Origin: Chloroflexus sp. Y-396-1
GTDB taxonomy: Bacteria; Chloroflexota; Chloroflexia; Chloroflexales; Chloroflexaceae
Direction of reading: 5' to 3'
Length of the DNA: 64,000 bases
Assembly (NCBI RefSeq): GCF_000516515.1
Contig: NZ_KI911784.1
Location: forward strand, 930,001 to 994,000
Under the pieces are notes generated by a model, which worked only from the letters and a program-made list of their open reading frames with translations, made no database searches and was not told the DNA's origin. Made by a program: the position numbers and the translations under genes. Positions 39,409 through 49,665 of the stretch are shown here, piece by piece (within the stretch, counting starts at the first letter, position 1; every line of letters begins with the position of its first letter).

Positions 39409-40428
39409 TCAAGGTTGCTTATGGCAACTCTCACGAATAACCAGCTCGGTGGGTAGAATCACGCGCTGAACCGACGGTTCAGCAGGAGGGTTAAGCAAGT
39501 GGTCAAGTAACAGACAAGCCGCTATCTGTCCCAGTTTCGCGATCGGCTGCCGCACCGTCGTAAGGGCTGGCGTCATCGCTGCCGCGAGTGGAATATCGTC
39601 AAATCCGGCCAGGGCAACGTCATCCGGTACCTCCAAGCCGGACGCTCGTAAAGCCTTGAGAGCGCCAAGCGCCATCATATCGCTAGCCGCAAAGACAGCG
39701 TCGGGACGTGGATCAAGCCGCAAGAGCATATTCATCGCGATATATCCACTCTCCTCACTAAAATTCCCCTCGATCACCAGTTCGGGCTGAACTGAGATAC
39801 CAGCAGCCGTTAAAGCATCGCAATAGCCCACATAGCGTTCACGGCCAGCGATGATATTCATCGGTCCAGTAATAGTGGCAATCCGATGATGCCCACAATG
39901 AATGAGATGTTCAACAATCATCCGTGCCCCATGGCGATTATCAACATCGACGTAGGGAATACCCGGATGCGATATGATCCGACCAATCGAGACTACCGGA
40001 ATTGTTTCTTGCTGGAGCCACTGCAAAAGGAATTGATCTTCGACGGCTGAGGCAATAATCGCACCATCGAGAAAACCGCGCCGACCGATATGCAGATAGG
40101 GATGATTACCGGTGCTCGTTGCCAGTTCCAGCATCATCGCAAATTGTCGCTCGTTACAGGTATGAGCGATTCCCTCAATCAAGAGCGGAAAGTAGGGATC
40201 GGCGAAGAGGGTGTGAATTGGCTGCGGAATAATGATCCCTATCACCTGCGAGCGACGAATGGCCAGTGAGCGTGCCGTATGGTTGGGTTGATAGTTGGTT
40301 TCGCGAATAGCCTGCCAGACTCGCTCACGCACTGCCGGGTTGACGTGCGGATGATGGTTGAGTACGCGCGATGCGGTGGATCGCGATACTCCTGCCCGAC
40401 GGGCAATTTCATCAAGGGTGATATTCAT
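39409..40428 (-). CDS. LacI-family transcriptional regulator
   Basis: A 339-residue repressor. The N-terminal helix-turn-helix reads ITLDEIARRAGVSRSTASRVLNHHPHVNP, with the hinge helix QPNHTARSLAIRRS after it, then a periplasmic-binding-protein-like sensor domain (IGIIIPQP, GRISHP, ASDMMALGALKAL, VALAGFDDIPL). It should sense a sugar released from beta-glucan and control the adjacent operon. Position 40428 is chosen as start, though no clear ribosome site is seen and an upstream GTG is possible. Palindromic LacI-type sites lie just upstream, suggesting self-repression. Confidence 0.92.
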   Translation of the reverse strand: MNITLDEIARRAGVSRSTASRVLNHHPHVNPAVRERVWQAIRETNYQPNHTARSLAIRRSQVIGIIIPQPIHTLFADPYFPLLIEGIAHTCNERQFAMMLELATSTGNHPYLHIGRRGFLDGAIIASAVEDQFLLQWLQQETIPVVSIGRIISHPGIPYVDVDNRHGARMIVEHLIHCGHHRIATITGPMNIIAGRERYVGYCDALTAAGISVQPELVIEGNFSEESGYIAMNMLLRLDPRPDAVFAASDMMALGALKALRASGLEVPDDVALAGFDDIPLAAAMTPALTTVRQPIAKLGQIAACLLLDHLLNPPAEPSVQRVILPTELVIRESCHKQP

Positions 40429-40444
40429 AGGAACCATCACTTAC

Positions 40445-40542
40445 TGGGAACGCTTCCAACTACGTCTATAGTACAAAAGAGCAAGGTTGCTGTCTTTCAA
40501 AAAAGCGCGAAACGCTTGTACAAAACCGTGAAAGCGCTTTCA
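40445..40542. promoter_or_regulatory. Cluster of LacI-type operators
   Basis: TGAAAGCGCTTTCA at 40529-40542 is a perfect 14-bp palindrome with the CG centre typical of LacI-family sites. AAGCGCGAAACGCTT at about 40504-40518 has matching AAGCG/CGCTT arms. TGGGAACGCTTCCAA at 40445-40459 approximates TTGGAAGCGCTTCCAA. A -10 candidate for the regulator (TACTAT, minus strand, 40473-40468) lies between the last two. Operator assignment is by pattern only. Confidence 0.55.
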
Positions 40543-40581
40543 GTCATTGATGAGCACGAGGGGATTATTGTTGTTGCATAG

Positions 40582-41078
40582 CTTGAGTATTGACCCACGA
40601 TGCTGGGATGTATCGTGCATTTGAGGCTTTCCGGCCATCATCCCTACCACTGCACCAGCCTGACGAATGCCTCGTTGAAGAGCGTGTCTAAATATTGCCT
40701 TTTCGAGGGCTGCTTGCTGCCACTCTCATTCATCGCTGGCAGTTCACACTGCTGCCAGGGAAATGATGCTGCGCATTGATTATCATTGCATTGGACATGC
40801 GCCAGCCTGCTCGGATGCTGTGCTGATACGACAAACCATCATTTTCGGCTATGCACCTCCGGATGCGGGCCAGAGGCCCGCGCACCCAGGAAACATAGTG
40901 ATTTTTCGCCGATGAACGGATACGCCGTGTCGGGACATGACACGGCGTACGTTGATTCTACTCGTTCACTTCAAGAGGTAGGATTTATAGGGGGACAATC
41001 CAGGATAAACCGATATGGTTAGCCATGCTCACACAGAGGATGGTATCCCCATCTGCGGCCCTGAACTCACGTCACCGT
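40582..41078. repeat. Intergenic palindromes, no gene
   Basis: GCGGGCCAGAGGCCCGC at 40865-40881 followed by GCACCCAGG is the consensus copy of the main palindrome family. TACGCCGTGTC (40921-40931) and GACACGGCGTA (40939-40949) form a perfect 11-bp stem with a 7-base loop. Short open frames here show no protein signal. Confidence 0.55.
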
Positions 41079-42212
41079 TCAATCTCTGGTCTTACGCCGA
41101 TTGCTGCGACGGCACACCTGAGCGTAATATCCCATCAGTTCGTTCATCACCCGCGGCCACGAACGCTGCTCGGCGATGACCCGACCAGCCATACCCTGGG
41201 CCAGCCGCAGATCATCGTTCGCCAGCAATTCACGGAGCCGAGCGCGTAGATCGGTTGCAACACCAGGGGCGAAGAGGTAGCCGTTCTGTCCGTGGTGTAC
41301 CAGATCAATCGCCCCACCGGCACGGGCAGCGATTACCGGCAACGCCGACGCCATTGCTTCCTGAATAACCTGCCCGAACGTGTCGGTGTCAGAGGGAAAC
41401 AGAAATACATCGGCACTTGCATACGCTGTTGCCAGATCATCGCCTTTGAGATAGCCGGTAAAGTGAACCGGTAGACCGGTACAACGACGTTGTAGCTCGG
41501 CGCGAAACGGTCCATCACCAACAAAAACCAATTGGACATCTGGTATGCCACGGATCGCCTCCGGCAAAAGATCGATCCGCTTTTCAGCCGCCAGCCGACC
41601 TACGTAGAGCAGGATGCGCTCACCAGGTCGGGCGCCAACCGCTGCCCGCCACGCTTCGCTCCGATACCGTGGGTGGAACCGTTCAGTATCAACACCGCGT
41701 CCCCAGATGCGTAAACGCCGGAAACCGGCTGAACGCAGGACCCGCAGCGTAAAACTGGAAGGACACAAGTTGATCCGGCAGCGATTGTGAATCCAACGTA
41801 GCCAGGCGTTGACGCCATGTTGGAGAAAGCCAAAACCGTAATGCCGGCTATAGGCACCGAAATCGGTGTGATAGGAAGCAATCAGCGGTAGACCGAGTCG
41901 GCGGACAATGCCTGGCACAATTGCACCTAACACCACTGGGCCGACCAGATGAACCAGTTCGGGTTGGAACTGACGAAGCCGGGACGTTAACCCTGGCTGG
42001 GGTGGGGTTACTTTTACTTCAGGGTAGAGCGGTAATGGCATCCCGCTAAGCGGGATAATCTCGGCCCCGGCATAGTTCGTTGGAGCACCCTGAGGGGCAA
42101 ACAAGAGTGCTTCATGACCCTGCTGCTGCAAATACTCCAGCAGACGACAGAGAGTGGTCGTTACCCCGTTGACATCAGGGAGAAAGGTCTCGCATACCAA
42201 TGCCACACGCAT
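41079..42212 (-). CDS. GT4 glycosyltransferase, SqdX/MgtA-like
   Basis: A 377-residue GT-B glycosyltransferase starting MRVALVCETFLPDVNGV. The segment SGMPLPLYPEVKV and the later GRLAAEKRIDLL, FPSDTDTFGQVIQEAMAS resemble plant and cyanobacterial SqdX (sulfoquinovosyl-diacylglycerol synthase) and the actinobacterial MgtA mannosyltransferases, which transfer sugar to diacylglycerol. SQDG is known in Chloroflexus, so a lipid acceptor at the inner face of the membrane is likely, but the sugar donor is not decided by sequence. No sqdB partner is in the window. Confidence 0.8.
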   Translation of the reverse strand: MRVALVCETFLPDVNGVTTTLCRLLEYLQQQGHEALLFAPQGAPTNYAGAEIIPLSGMPLPLYPEVKVTPPQPGLTSRLRQFQPELVHLVGPVVLGAIVPGIVRRLGLPLIASYHTDFGAYSRHYGFGFLQHGVNAWLRWIHNRCRINLCPSSFTLRVLRSAGFRRLRIWGRGVDTERFHPRYRSEAWRAAVGARPGERILLYVGRLAAEKRIDLLPEAIRGIPDVQLVFVGDGPFRAELQRRCTGLPVHFTGYLKGDDLATAYASADVFLFPSDTDTFGQVIQEAMASALPVIAARAGGAIDLVHHGQNGYLFAPGVATDLRARLRELLANDDLRLAQGMAGRVIAEQRSWPRVMNELMGYYAQVCRRSNRRKTRD

Positions 42213-42328
42213 TGTTCCCGACTCCTGACGAGATACACCTGTTCTACATCACCTCTCAGGATAGACCATTGATATTAAGCGGCTATGCATAGAACATTAA
42301 GTGTTGTCTAACGTTTGGTTGTGTGATG

Positions 42329-42356
42329 TTGTATTGAGCGGGTATGCGGGTATAAT
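42329..42356 (+). promoter_or_regulatory. Promoter of the ccdA cluster
   Basis: TTGTAT (42329-42334) and TATAAT (42351-42356) with a 16-base gap. The leader downstream forms a nested stem: AGTAAGCGA (42446-42454) with TCGCTTACT (42481-42489), enclosing AGAAC/GTTCT. The 42213-42328 part shows nothing else. Confidence 0.5.
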
Positions 42357-42520
42357 GGTATAGTGATGAAAAGCATAGCAGTACAGCGATGTGGAATTGA
42401 CCAATCGGTACGATGACAGGACACATCTATTCCAAATGTGGTAGGAGTAAGCGACGAGGAAGAACCTAACGTTCTCACTATCGCTTACTTCGCGAAGATA
42501 TGTGCGAGAGGTGTGCAGGT

Positions 42521-42826
42521 ATGATCGACACCGCAACGTCTAGCCGCGATGCCTGCTATCAGCGGTTGCGAAACCTCTTTTCATCAGGAGAACTGGTTTG
42601 GATCGAGTCGGAAGAGTATAACAACGAAGGCATGTTCTGGCGGGTAACCTTACTGTGCCGGAATACATCTGGAAGATGGGAGCGACGGCGCTATCGGTAT
42701 GACGTGCTTAGCGCAGCCCTATTCTTCATGGGAGCAACGCCGGTCAGCGATGAGGAAGCAGCGCGCATTCGGCGCACTGCTCCTCGTCTGGCAACAGGCC
42801 ATTCACAACCAGCGAGGATTGTATGA
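42521..42826 (+). CDS. Conserved-looking small protein of unknown function upstream of ccdA
   Basis: A 101-residue soluble protein with no recognised domain. It has an acidic and aromatic core (ELVWIESEEYNNEGMFWRVTLLC) and an Arg-rich patch (GRWERRRYRYDVL). Its stop overlaps the ccdA start as ATGA, which supports it as a real translated gene. ATG at 42521 is chosen (GAGAGG upstream); an in-frame ATG seven codons earlier is possible and would add two Cys. Context suggests a link to cytochrome maturation or thiol redox; that is inference. Confidence 0.6.
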   Translation: MIDTATSSRDACYQRLRNLFSSGELVWIESEEYNNEGMFWRVTLLCRNTSGRWERRRYRYDVLSAALFFMGATPVSDEEAARIRRTAPRLATGHSQPARIV

Positions 42827-43743
42827 CCCTTCACCCAATTGACCCACCACGCCGTTTTGGGAAGCGCAGCCTGATCACCTTTGCAGTGATTGGTGTGCTG
42901 GCGATCCTGGTCTTGCTCGCCTTGAGCTTAGATGCCGGTGAGCAGACCCGCTTTCTCACCGGTAGCGGCAGCGTTGTTGTTCTGGCACTACCGGCATTCC
43001 TGGCCGGTGTGCTCAGTTTTCTGTCGCCGTGTACCCTGCCCATTCTGCCAGCCTACTTCGCGTTCACCTTTCAGGCCAGCAGTCAGAAACGAGCGCGGAT
43101 CGCGATGATGGGTATTGCCTTTTTCCTTGGCCTGGCGACAACGATGACCCTCCTCGGCGCCAGTGCGACTGCTCTGAGCGGCCTGCTCTTTGCCAACCGG
43201 AGTACTCTTACCTTTTGGGGCGGCTTGATCATTATCGGCTTTGGCATTATGGGAATGCTGGGTAAAGGTTTCGCCGGGCCACAACTGCAAGAGCGTCCGG
43301 CTGCTACGTTTGCCGGTTCGTACCTCTTCGGCGCCACCTTCGCCCTGGGCTGGACGGCCTGCGTCGGCCCGATTTTAGGTGCGCTGCTGACCCTACTTGC
43401 CGCAACCAGCGATGTTGCCATTCTTCAGGGTGCTGTTCTAGCCTTCATCTACTCGCTAGGATTGGGGCTACCTCTGATTGTCATTGCCACCTTCTTCCAT
43501 CGCCTGGGAACCGGCTCGCGATTCTGGCGCTTTCTGCGCGGACGCGGCTTTACTGTGAAGGTCTTTGGGCATGAATTGTTTCTTCACACGACCAGCCTGG
43601 CTAGTGGTGCACTGATGGTTGCAATGGGAGTACTGCTGGCAAGTGGGCGCTTAGAGTGGATTTCGCAGCAGGCAAACGCTACACCGATGGCTCAATGGTG
43701 GGTGGAGATTGAAGCAGCCATTGGCCGTCTCTTCGGACTATGA
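42823..43743 (+). CDS. ccdA: CcdA/DsbD-type membrane thiol transporter
   Basis: A 306-residue inner-membrane protein that moves electrons from cytoplasmic thioredoxin to the outer side for cytochrome c maturation or disulfide repair. It has about seven helices in the DsbD-TM fold. The paired redox cysteines are Cys70 in FLSPCTLPILP and Cys180 in GWTACVGPILG. A short loop differs from E. coli DsbD in lacking the two periplasmic domains. GAGG is five bases before the ATG. Its start overlaps the 101-residue gene and it is followed after six bases by a Nudix gene. Confidence 0.9.
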   Translation: MTLHPIDPPRRFGKRSLITFAVIGVLAILVLLALSLDAGEQTRFLTGSGSVVVLALPAFLAGVLSFLSPCTLPILPAYFAFTFQASSQKRARIAMMGIAFFLGLATTMTLLGASATALSGLLFANRSTLTFWGGLIIIGFGIMGMLGKGFAGPQLQERPAATFAGSYLFGATFALGWTACVGPILGALLTLLAATSDVAILQGAVLAFIYSLGLGLPLIVIATFFHRLGTGSRFWRFLRGRGFTVKVFGHELFLHTTSLASGALMVAMGVLLASGRLEWISQQANATPMAQWWVEIEAAIGRLFGL

Positions 43744-43749
43744 GGGAGT

Positions 43750-44190
43750 ATGACCGACACACCAATCCGCGCCGCCGGTTGCATTGTACTGTCCCGCGAT
43801 CCGACCGGACAACCTCTGGTGTTATTAATTCAAGATCAGCAAGGCGTATGGACGTTGCCGAAAGGTCACGTTGATGCAGGTGAAGCCGATGAACAGGCAG
43901 CCGTCAGAGAGGTCAGCGAAGAGACCGGTATTCATTGTACGATTGCCGAACGGCTCGATCAGATCACATATCCAATCTACCGCCGCGGGCGCTGGCGTGA
44001 CAAACAGGTAACCTTTTTCCTCGCTAGCGCAGCGCCCGAACCACCAACCCCGGCTCTGGCTGAAGGCATTCGAGCCGCAGCTTGGGTGCCACTCGACGAA
44101 GCGAGCAGGAAGGTGGGGTACCGTCAAATTCGTACCCTTATTCAACAAGTAGCGCGCCGATTAGGTCTCGACCGATATAACGCACCGTGA
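43750..44190 (+). CDS. Nudix hydrolase
   Basis: A 146-residue Nudix pyrophosphohydrolase with a complete Nudix box at residues 39-61 (GHVDAGEADEQ...REVSEETGI, catalytic Glu pair). Such enzymes cleave nucleoside diphosphates linked to another group: dinucleoside polyphosphates, NDP-sugars or oxidised nucleotides. The overall look (WTLPKGHVDAGE) is close to Ap4A-type or MutT-like hydrolases. It lies six bases after ccdA and is probably co-transcribed. Substrate unknown. Confidence 0.88.
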   Translation: MTDTPIRAAGCIVLSRDPTGQPLVLLIQDQQGVWTLPKGHVDAGEADEQAAVREVSEETGIHCTIAERLDQITYPIYRRGRWRDKQVTFFLASAAPEPPTPALAEGIRAAAWVPLDEASRKVGYRQIRTLIQQVARRLGLDRYNAP

Positions 44191-44583
44191 GCGCATACAA
44201 TCTAACCATTCTCGCAGTGCGCGCCGAGGCGCGCAGCTTCCTATTCTGACAGCGGTCTAGCCACGCCAATCTTCCCTTCTCGTCAATCATGTCGTCAGCG
44301 TATCGTAGCGGTGGGTTCCCAACCCACCCAGAGCACTGCCGTCTCCTCAATTACCTGCCCGTCACCCCATTGTAGGGGCGGTTTCCCAACTCTCCTCTAC
44401 AAGCAGTGGAAGGTGGGAAATTGAGACCTAGCGGGTGATGATGTGCTGATGCGCCAACCGCTAGGATCCCCTCCGTACACTGCCCATGCGGGCCGGAGGC
44501 CCGCGTACCTAGGCGATCGTCCGGTCATCGAAGATGACCCGAAGCTGAGAACTCTGAAAACGCCTACAAACTCCTGACATCCC
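44191..44583. repeat. Intergenic palindromes
   Basis: GGTGGGTT CCC AACCCACC at 44310-44328, TGTAG..CTACA around 44371-44401, and GCGGGCCGGAGGCCCGC at 44488-44504 (followed by GTACCTAGG) are copies of the two palindrome families. GCGCGCCGAGGCGCGC at about 44220 forms another stem and may end the Nudix transcript. No gene is seen. Confidence 0.55.
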
Positions 44584-44613
44584 TTCGCATCTCTTAGATA
44601 GACGTGCTATAAT
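44584..44613 (+). promoter_or_regulatory. Candidate tig promoter
   Basis: TATAAT at 44608-44613 with a weak -35 TTCGCA at 44584-44589 (18-base gap), about 95 bases before the tig start. Confidence 0.45.
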
Positions 44614-44707
44614 GCAACATACGGCGCACCAGTATATGCGCACGTCTTTGGAGAGGCAAGCAGGTACTCCTTGTTGCCCGAAGTAGCATTGTGTTAAGGA
44701 TACTACC

Positions 44708-46276
44708 GTGAAAGTTACTACTGAGAAATTACCAAAAAGTCTGATCTCATTGAAGATTGAAATCGACCGGGATCAGTTCGAACGAGGGCTTGATCAGGCG
44801 GCACGCCGCTTGTCGCAGAAGTTTCCCATTCATGGCTTTCGTCCCGGTAAAGCGCCCCGTTTTATTATTGAACGCACCTTCGGGCGAGAAGCGCTGATCG
44901 AAGAAGCCACAGAGCATCTGATCAACAGTGCCTACAAGAAGGCTATTCAACAAGAAAAGATTGAGGTAGTTGGCCCGCCGACCCTCGAGCGGATCGACTC
45001 CATCGAGCCATTTATCTTTACCGTTAACGTACCGGTACCGCCAACCGTTACCCTCGGCGATTACCACAAGATTCGCATACCGCTTGTGGTAGAACCGGTG
45101 AGTGACAAGATGGTCGAGAATGCGTTGGAAGATACGTTCGATGAGCATACGACGCTCCAGGAACTTGATGAACCGCGACCGGCTCAGCATGGCGACCAGG
45201 TAGAAATACGGTTACGCACGAGAGTGGTAGAAGACACCGATACCGAAACATCTGCCGAAGCCGCGGACGTTTCTGCTTCTGCTACTGAAACATCTGCTGA
45301 AACGGCTGAAGTGGCAAGCGAAGCGGACCAGGATAACAACGCCGACGATAGAAAATCGCAGTGGAGTGAAGAGGTTGTGGTCCTCGAACCCCATCGCCTG
45401 GCCAAGGGTCTTTACGAGGGCCTGGTGGGGATGAACATTGGCGAGAAGAAGACAATCGTCTCGGTAGTGCCTGATGATCATCCTGACGAGTCAGCGCGCG
45501 GGAAGAAGATCATCTTTGATGTTGAGCTGCTCGGCATTAAGCGTCGGATTGTGCCATCGCCGGAAGAATTACTCGCGCTTGAGAACTTTAATGGCACTTT
45601 CGACGAGTTTCGGGAGTTCGTCAGATCAGAGCTTGCGGAACTCGAACAGCGCCGTGCTGAGCAAGAACAGCTTAATGCCTTCATTGAACGCTTGATCGAG
45701 CAAGTGACGTTCGACATACCCGATGTGATGATCCGTAATGCCGCCGAATCGATGCTCCAGGAGCAAGGTCAACAATTTGCTCGCTACGGCATCACACTCG
45801 ACCAGGTCTTACAATATCGAGGTGTTACCCGTGATCAGGCTATTGAAGAACTGCTACCGGAAGCGGAAAAGCAGGTTAAGGTGACCCTTGCTTTATCTGA
45901 AGTGATTAAGCAAGAAGGGATTACGGTTAGCCCTGAAGAGATCGAAGCTGAGATCAAGAATCTTCTGGAACGTTACGAAGAGCAACAACGACCACAAGTC
46001 GAGCAGACGCTGCGTGGGCAGCTACTCTCGTCGGTCGCGAATATTGTACTTGATAAGAAGCTGCGCGCACGCATAAAGGCAATTGCGAGCGGTGAATTAG
46101 ATGAACAGTCTACGTCACCTACCGCTACTGACGGTGCACCGGAAACACATGCCGTCAGTACCAACCACGACGAATCGGCGGTAGGTGCAGACTCATCTGC
46201 CGCTGCCGTCGAAGCTGTGCCGGCAGCAGAAGCGATTGTTACCGACGAACAAGCCGGTCGTTCAACAACCGAATGA
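44708..46276 (+). CDS. tig: Trigger factor chaperone with acidic insertion
   Basis: Ribosome-bound chaperone and prolyl isomerase that meets nascent chains. At 522 residues it is about 90 longer than usual. Domains: ribosome-binding N-domain with GFRPGKAP near 43-50, FKBP-type PPIase, and helical C-domain. Within the first FKBP strands a Ser/Thr/Ala/Glu/Asp-rich insertion (about 173-215) replaces the usual short loop, and the C-terminus adds an acidic tail of about 45 residues. The start is GTG at 44708 with AAGGA upstream. It is followed by clpP after ten bases. Confidence 0.94.
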   Translation: MKVTTEKLPKSLISLKIEIDRDQFERGLDQAARRLSQKFPIHGFRPGKAPRFIIERTFGREALIEEATEHLINSAYKKAIQQEKIEVVGPPTLERIDSIEPFIFTVNVPVPPTVTLGDYHKIRIPLVVEPVSDKMVENALEDTFDEHTTLQELDEPRPAQHGDQVEIRLRTRVVEDTDTETSAEAADVSASATETSAETAEVASEADQDNNADDRKSQWSEEVVVLEPHRLAKGLYEGLVGMNIGEKKTIVSVVPDDHPDESARGKKIIFDVELLGIKRRIVPSPEELLALENFNGTFDEFREFVRSELAELEQRRAEQEQLNAFIERLIEQVTFDIPDVMIRNAAESMLQEQGQQFARYGITLDQVLQYRGVTRDQAIEELLPEAEKQVKVTLALSEVIKQEGITVSPEEIEAEIKNLLERYEEQQRPQVEQTLRGQLLSSVANIVLDKKLRARIKAIASGELDEQSTSPTATDGAPETHAVSTNHDESAVGADSSAAAVEAVPAAEAIVTDEQAGRSTTE

Positions 46277-46286
46277 GGAGTTTGCT

Positions 46287-46952
46287 ATGAATTGGTCAAC
46301 ACGCTATCATCATGAATGGCGTAGTATGCCGAGTCCGGAATGGCTCTCACAACGACCGGAATTATTGATTCCTATGGTCATTGAGAGTACCAGCCGTGGT
46401 GAACGGGCTTTCGATATCTATTCGCGCCTGTTGAAAGAGCGGATTGTCATTCTGGGAACACCTATTGACGATCAGATTGCTAATTTGATCGTCGCTCAAT
46501 TGCTCTTCCTTGAGAGTGAAGACCCGGATCGTGACATCTGGCTCTACATCAACAGCCCCGGTGGATCGGTTACGGCCGGTCTCGGTATCTACGATACCAT
46601 GCACCATATTCGACCTGACGTCGCAACAGTTTGTGTCGGGATGGCCGGTAGTATGGCAACACCGATCTTGGCCGGTGGCGCGAAGGGGAAACGATACAGC
46701 CTTCCCCACTCAACGATCCACATGCACCCGGCAGGCGGTGGCGCACGTGGCTACGCACCCGATGTGGAAATCATGGCCCGTGAGCTGCTCCGCCTCCAAC
46801 AACTGGTGCGTGAGCTGCTTGCCAAAGACACCGGCCAGCCTATCGAACGGATCGCAAAGGACTTCGACCGCGATCTGTTTATGACGCCTGAACAGGCGAA
46901 AGAGTACGGTATTATTGACGAAATCCTCATCCGCGAGGATGGAAAGAAGTAA
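46287..46952 (+). CDS. clpP: ATP-dependent Clp protease proteolytic subunit
   Basis: The serine peptidase core that degrades proteins fed by ClpX. The 221-residue protein has catalytic Ser122 (GMAGSMA), His145 (STIHMHP) and Asp196 (DFDRDLFM), with [11 protein letters not shown] and the GG-rich handle HPAGGGARG. The handle differs from the common HQPLGGAQG. GAGGAG precedes the ATG at 46287, which is preferred to an ATG 102 bases upstream inside tig. The gene lies between tig and clpX. Confidence 0.95.
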   Translation: MNWSTRYHHEWRSMPSPEWLSQRPELLIPMVIESTSRGERAFDIYSRLLKERIVILGTPIDDQIANLIVAQLLFLESEDPDRDIWLYINSPGGSVTAGLGIYDTMHHIRPDVATVCVGMAGSMATPILAGGAKGKRYSLPHSTIHMHPAGGGARGYAPDVEIMARELLRLQQLVRELLAKDTGQPIERIAKDFDRDLFMTPEQAKEYGIIDEILIREDGKK

Positions 46953-46961
46953 TGACGTATC

Positions 46962-46988
46962 GGGTGAGAGCGGTTTCTGCTCTCACCC
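46962..46988 (+). promoter_or_regulatory. Hairpin in the clpP-clpX spacer
   Basis: GGGTGAGAGC (46962-46971) pairs perfectly with GCTCTCACCC (46979-46988), loop GGTTTCT. No T-run follows, so it fits better as an mRNA processing or stability element, or a partial attenuator, than as a plain terminator. Confidence 0.5.
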
Positions 46989-47008
46989 GCCCGTCTGGAG
47001 AATTTCCC

Positions 47009-48298
47009 ATGAGCCGAACCCGCAATCCTGGTCGTGATCCGTATGCCTGCTCGTTCTGCGGGCGTGGGCAGGATGAAGTGCAACGGCTGATCGCTGGCCC
47101 CGGCAATGTATTCATTTGTGATGAATGCGTTGCCCTGTGCAGCGCTATCATTGCCGAAGAAAGCGATCAGAAGACATCAAATGCCAGGCGTACCCCACCC
47201 CCCGGCCCGTCTCGTCTGCCGACGCCGCGAAAATTGCGCGAAAAGCTCGATCAATATGTGATCGGGCAGGATCGGGCTAAAATAGCTTTATCCGTTGCCG
47301 TCTATAATCATTACAAACGTGTGCGGTCTGGTGCCCGAATCGACGATGTTGAGATTAGCAAAAGTAACATTCTGTTGATCGGGCCAACCGGTAGTGGGAA
47401 GACGCTGCTGGCGCAGACGATGGCGCGCATCCTCGATGTCCCATTTGCCATTGCCGATGCTACCGCCCTCACCGAAGCCGGGTATGTGGGTGAAGACGTA
47501 GAAAATATTCTGTTACGCCTGATCCAGGCCGCCGACGGTGATGTTGAACGGGCGCAGACAGGGATTATCTATATCGATGAGATTGATAAGATTGCCCGCA
47601 AGTCTGATAATCCTTCGATTACCCGCGATGTCTCTGGTGAAGGTGTTCAGCAGGCTCTGCTGAAAATCCTTGAAGGTGGCGTTGCCCATGTGCCTCCCTT
47701 GCCCGGTCGTAAGCACCCTCAACAGGAGTACATTCCGTTTGATACTACAAATGTGCTCTTCATCTGCGGTGGTGCCTTTGAGGGTATTACCAACATTATT
47801 GCCAAACGGCTACGTGGCAAGCAATTGATGGGCTTTGGGAGTAATCCGATCAATCCGGTTGAGGATGAGGGTGCACTGCTGGCGCAGATCACACCAGATG
47901 ATCTCATGCGCTTTGGGTTTATCCCTGAGTTTGTTGGGCGCTTGCCGGTGATCGTGGCGCTTGATCCGCTAAACCGCGAAGCGATGCTGCGTATTCTGAC
48001 CGAACCACGAAACGCGATTATCAAGCAGTATCAGAAGTTGTTTGCCCTCGATCACTGCGAGTTGGAGTTTACTCCCGATAGTCTGGAAGCAATTGTGGAT
48101 CGGGCGATGTCAGCTCGTACCGGTGCACGTGCCCTCCGTAGCATTGTGGAAGAAATACTGCTGGAGGTGATGTACGAGTTGCCATCGCAAGAGCACATCG
48201 GGCGCTGTATCATCAATGCTGAAGTTGTACAGGGACGCGGACGACCCATTCTGGTGCCACGAGCCGAATATCGTCGTCGACTCGATGAAGCAGTGTGA
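47009..48298 (+). CDS. clpX: Clp protease ATP-binding subunit ClpX
   Basis: AAA+ unfoldase that feeds ClpP. The 429-residue protein has an N-terminal C4 zinc-binding domain (CSFCG...CDEC..LC, about 14-44), Walker A GPTGSGKT (near 125), the pore loop GYVG, Walker [10 protein letters not shown], the RKH-region, GAFEGI, sensor motifs and a C-terminal SSD domain (TGARALRS). GGAG eight bases before the ATG at 47009 supports this start over an in-frame ATG directly at the clpP stop. The spacer to clpP holds a hairpin. Confidence 0.96.
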   Translation: MSRTRNPGRDPYACSFCGRGQDEVQRLIAGPGNVFICDECVALCSAIIAEESDQKTSNARRTPPPGPSRLPTPRKLREKLDQYVIGQDRAKIALSVAVYNHYKRVRSGARIDDVEISKSNILLIGPTGSGKTLLAQTMARILDVPFAIADATALTEAGYVGEDVENILLRLIQAADGDVERAQTGIIYIDEIDKIARKSDNPSITRDVSGEGVQQALLKILEGGVAHVPPLPGRKHPQQEYIPFDTTNVLFICGGAFEGITNIIAKRLRGKQLMGFGSNPINPVEDEGALLAQITPDDLMRFGFIPEFVGRLPVIVALDPLNREAMLRILTEPRNAIIKQYQKLFALDHCELEFTPDSLEAIVDRAMSARTGARALRSIVEEILLEVMYELPSQEHIGRCIINAEVVQGRGRPILVPRAEYRRRLDEAV

Positions 48299-48400
48299 AA
48301 TGCTGTTCGATCCGGCAATCGTAGTTATGCTCGATTGCCACTTCAGTTTGTGATGTGCAAGTGACCGGAACATCGGTTTTACATGCAGTATTGAAAGCCT

Positions 48401-49138
48401 ATGCCACTTTTTCATCGCACATCTCAACGTGCTGCCGATCAACCACCGCCGAAGCGTCGGATACTGGTTGCCGATGATGATCCTGCTATCGGGCGCCTGA
48501 TCCAGACCGCGCTTCCGACCCAACAGTACGAGACAAAGGTGGTGGCGAATGGTTTGGAAGCGCTTGAAGCCTTTGAACGCGAATCCTTCGACCTGATCTT
48601 CCTCGATGTGATGATGCCATTCGTCGATGGTTTTGAAGCCTGTGAACGGATTCGAGCCAAGAGTGATGTACCAATCGTGATTATTACCGCACGGGATGGT
48701 ACTGACGATATTGTGCATGGTTTTCGCCGTGGGGCCGATGAGTATATTACCAAACCGTTCAAAGTAGCCGAATTTGTGGCTCGCGTTGAAGCTATCTTGC
48801 GCCGCGTCGATATGCAAAAGGCGCGGACAGCACCTACATTTGTGCAGGTAGGTGAGTTGACCATTGACGTTGTCGCTCATAAGGTTACGATTCGCGGGAA
48901 GGACGTCAAGCTAACACCGATGGAGTTTGAACTTCTCTATTTTCTGGCTGCTAATGCCGGTCAGGTGTTTACCCGCGAAGTGCTCTTCCGTGAAGTCTGG
49001 GGCTACGAGTACGTTGGTGAAACGAATCTGGTCGATGTCTGTGTCCGTCGTCTGCGCGAAAAAGTGGAAATTGAACCGTCGAAACCAAAAATCATCATGA
49101 CGGTGCGTGGGGTGGGGTATAAGCTTGAACGGGTGTAA
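48401..49138 (+). CDS. OmpR/PhoB-family response regulator
   Basis: A 245-residue two-component regulator. The receiver domain starts near KRRILVADDDP, with the phosphorylated Asp69 (IFLDVMMPF), Thr near 96 and Lys118 (YITKPF). The C-terminal winged helix has LTPMEFELLYFL, VFTREVLFREVWGYE and TVRGVGYKLERV. No histidine kinase is adjacent, so it is an orphan in this window. Ribosome site is weak; the first 18 residues are Arg/Pro-rich and may be an extension. It lies 103 bases after clpX. Confidence 0.9.
   Translation: MPLFHRTSQRAADQPPPKRRILVADDDPAIGRLIQTALPTQQYETKVVANGLEALEAFERESFDLIFLDVMMPFVDGFEACERIRAKSDVPIVIITARDGTDDIVHGFRRGADEYITKPFKVAEFVARVEAILRRVDMQKARTAPTFVQVGELTIDVVAHKVTIRGKDVKLTPMEFELLYFLAANAGQVFTREVLFREVWGYEYVGETNLVDVCVRRLREKVEIEPSKPKIIMTVRGVGYKLERV

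Positions 49139-49665
<527 letters not shown>

Noticed and set aside
48110-48880. 256-residue open frame antisense to clpX and the response regulator
   Set aside because: It is the shadow of two well-supported genes, lacks a ribosome site and has no family features.
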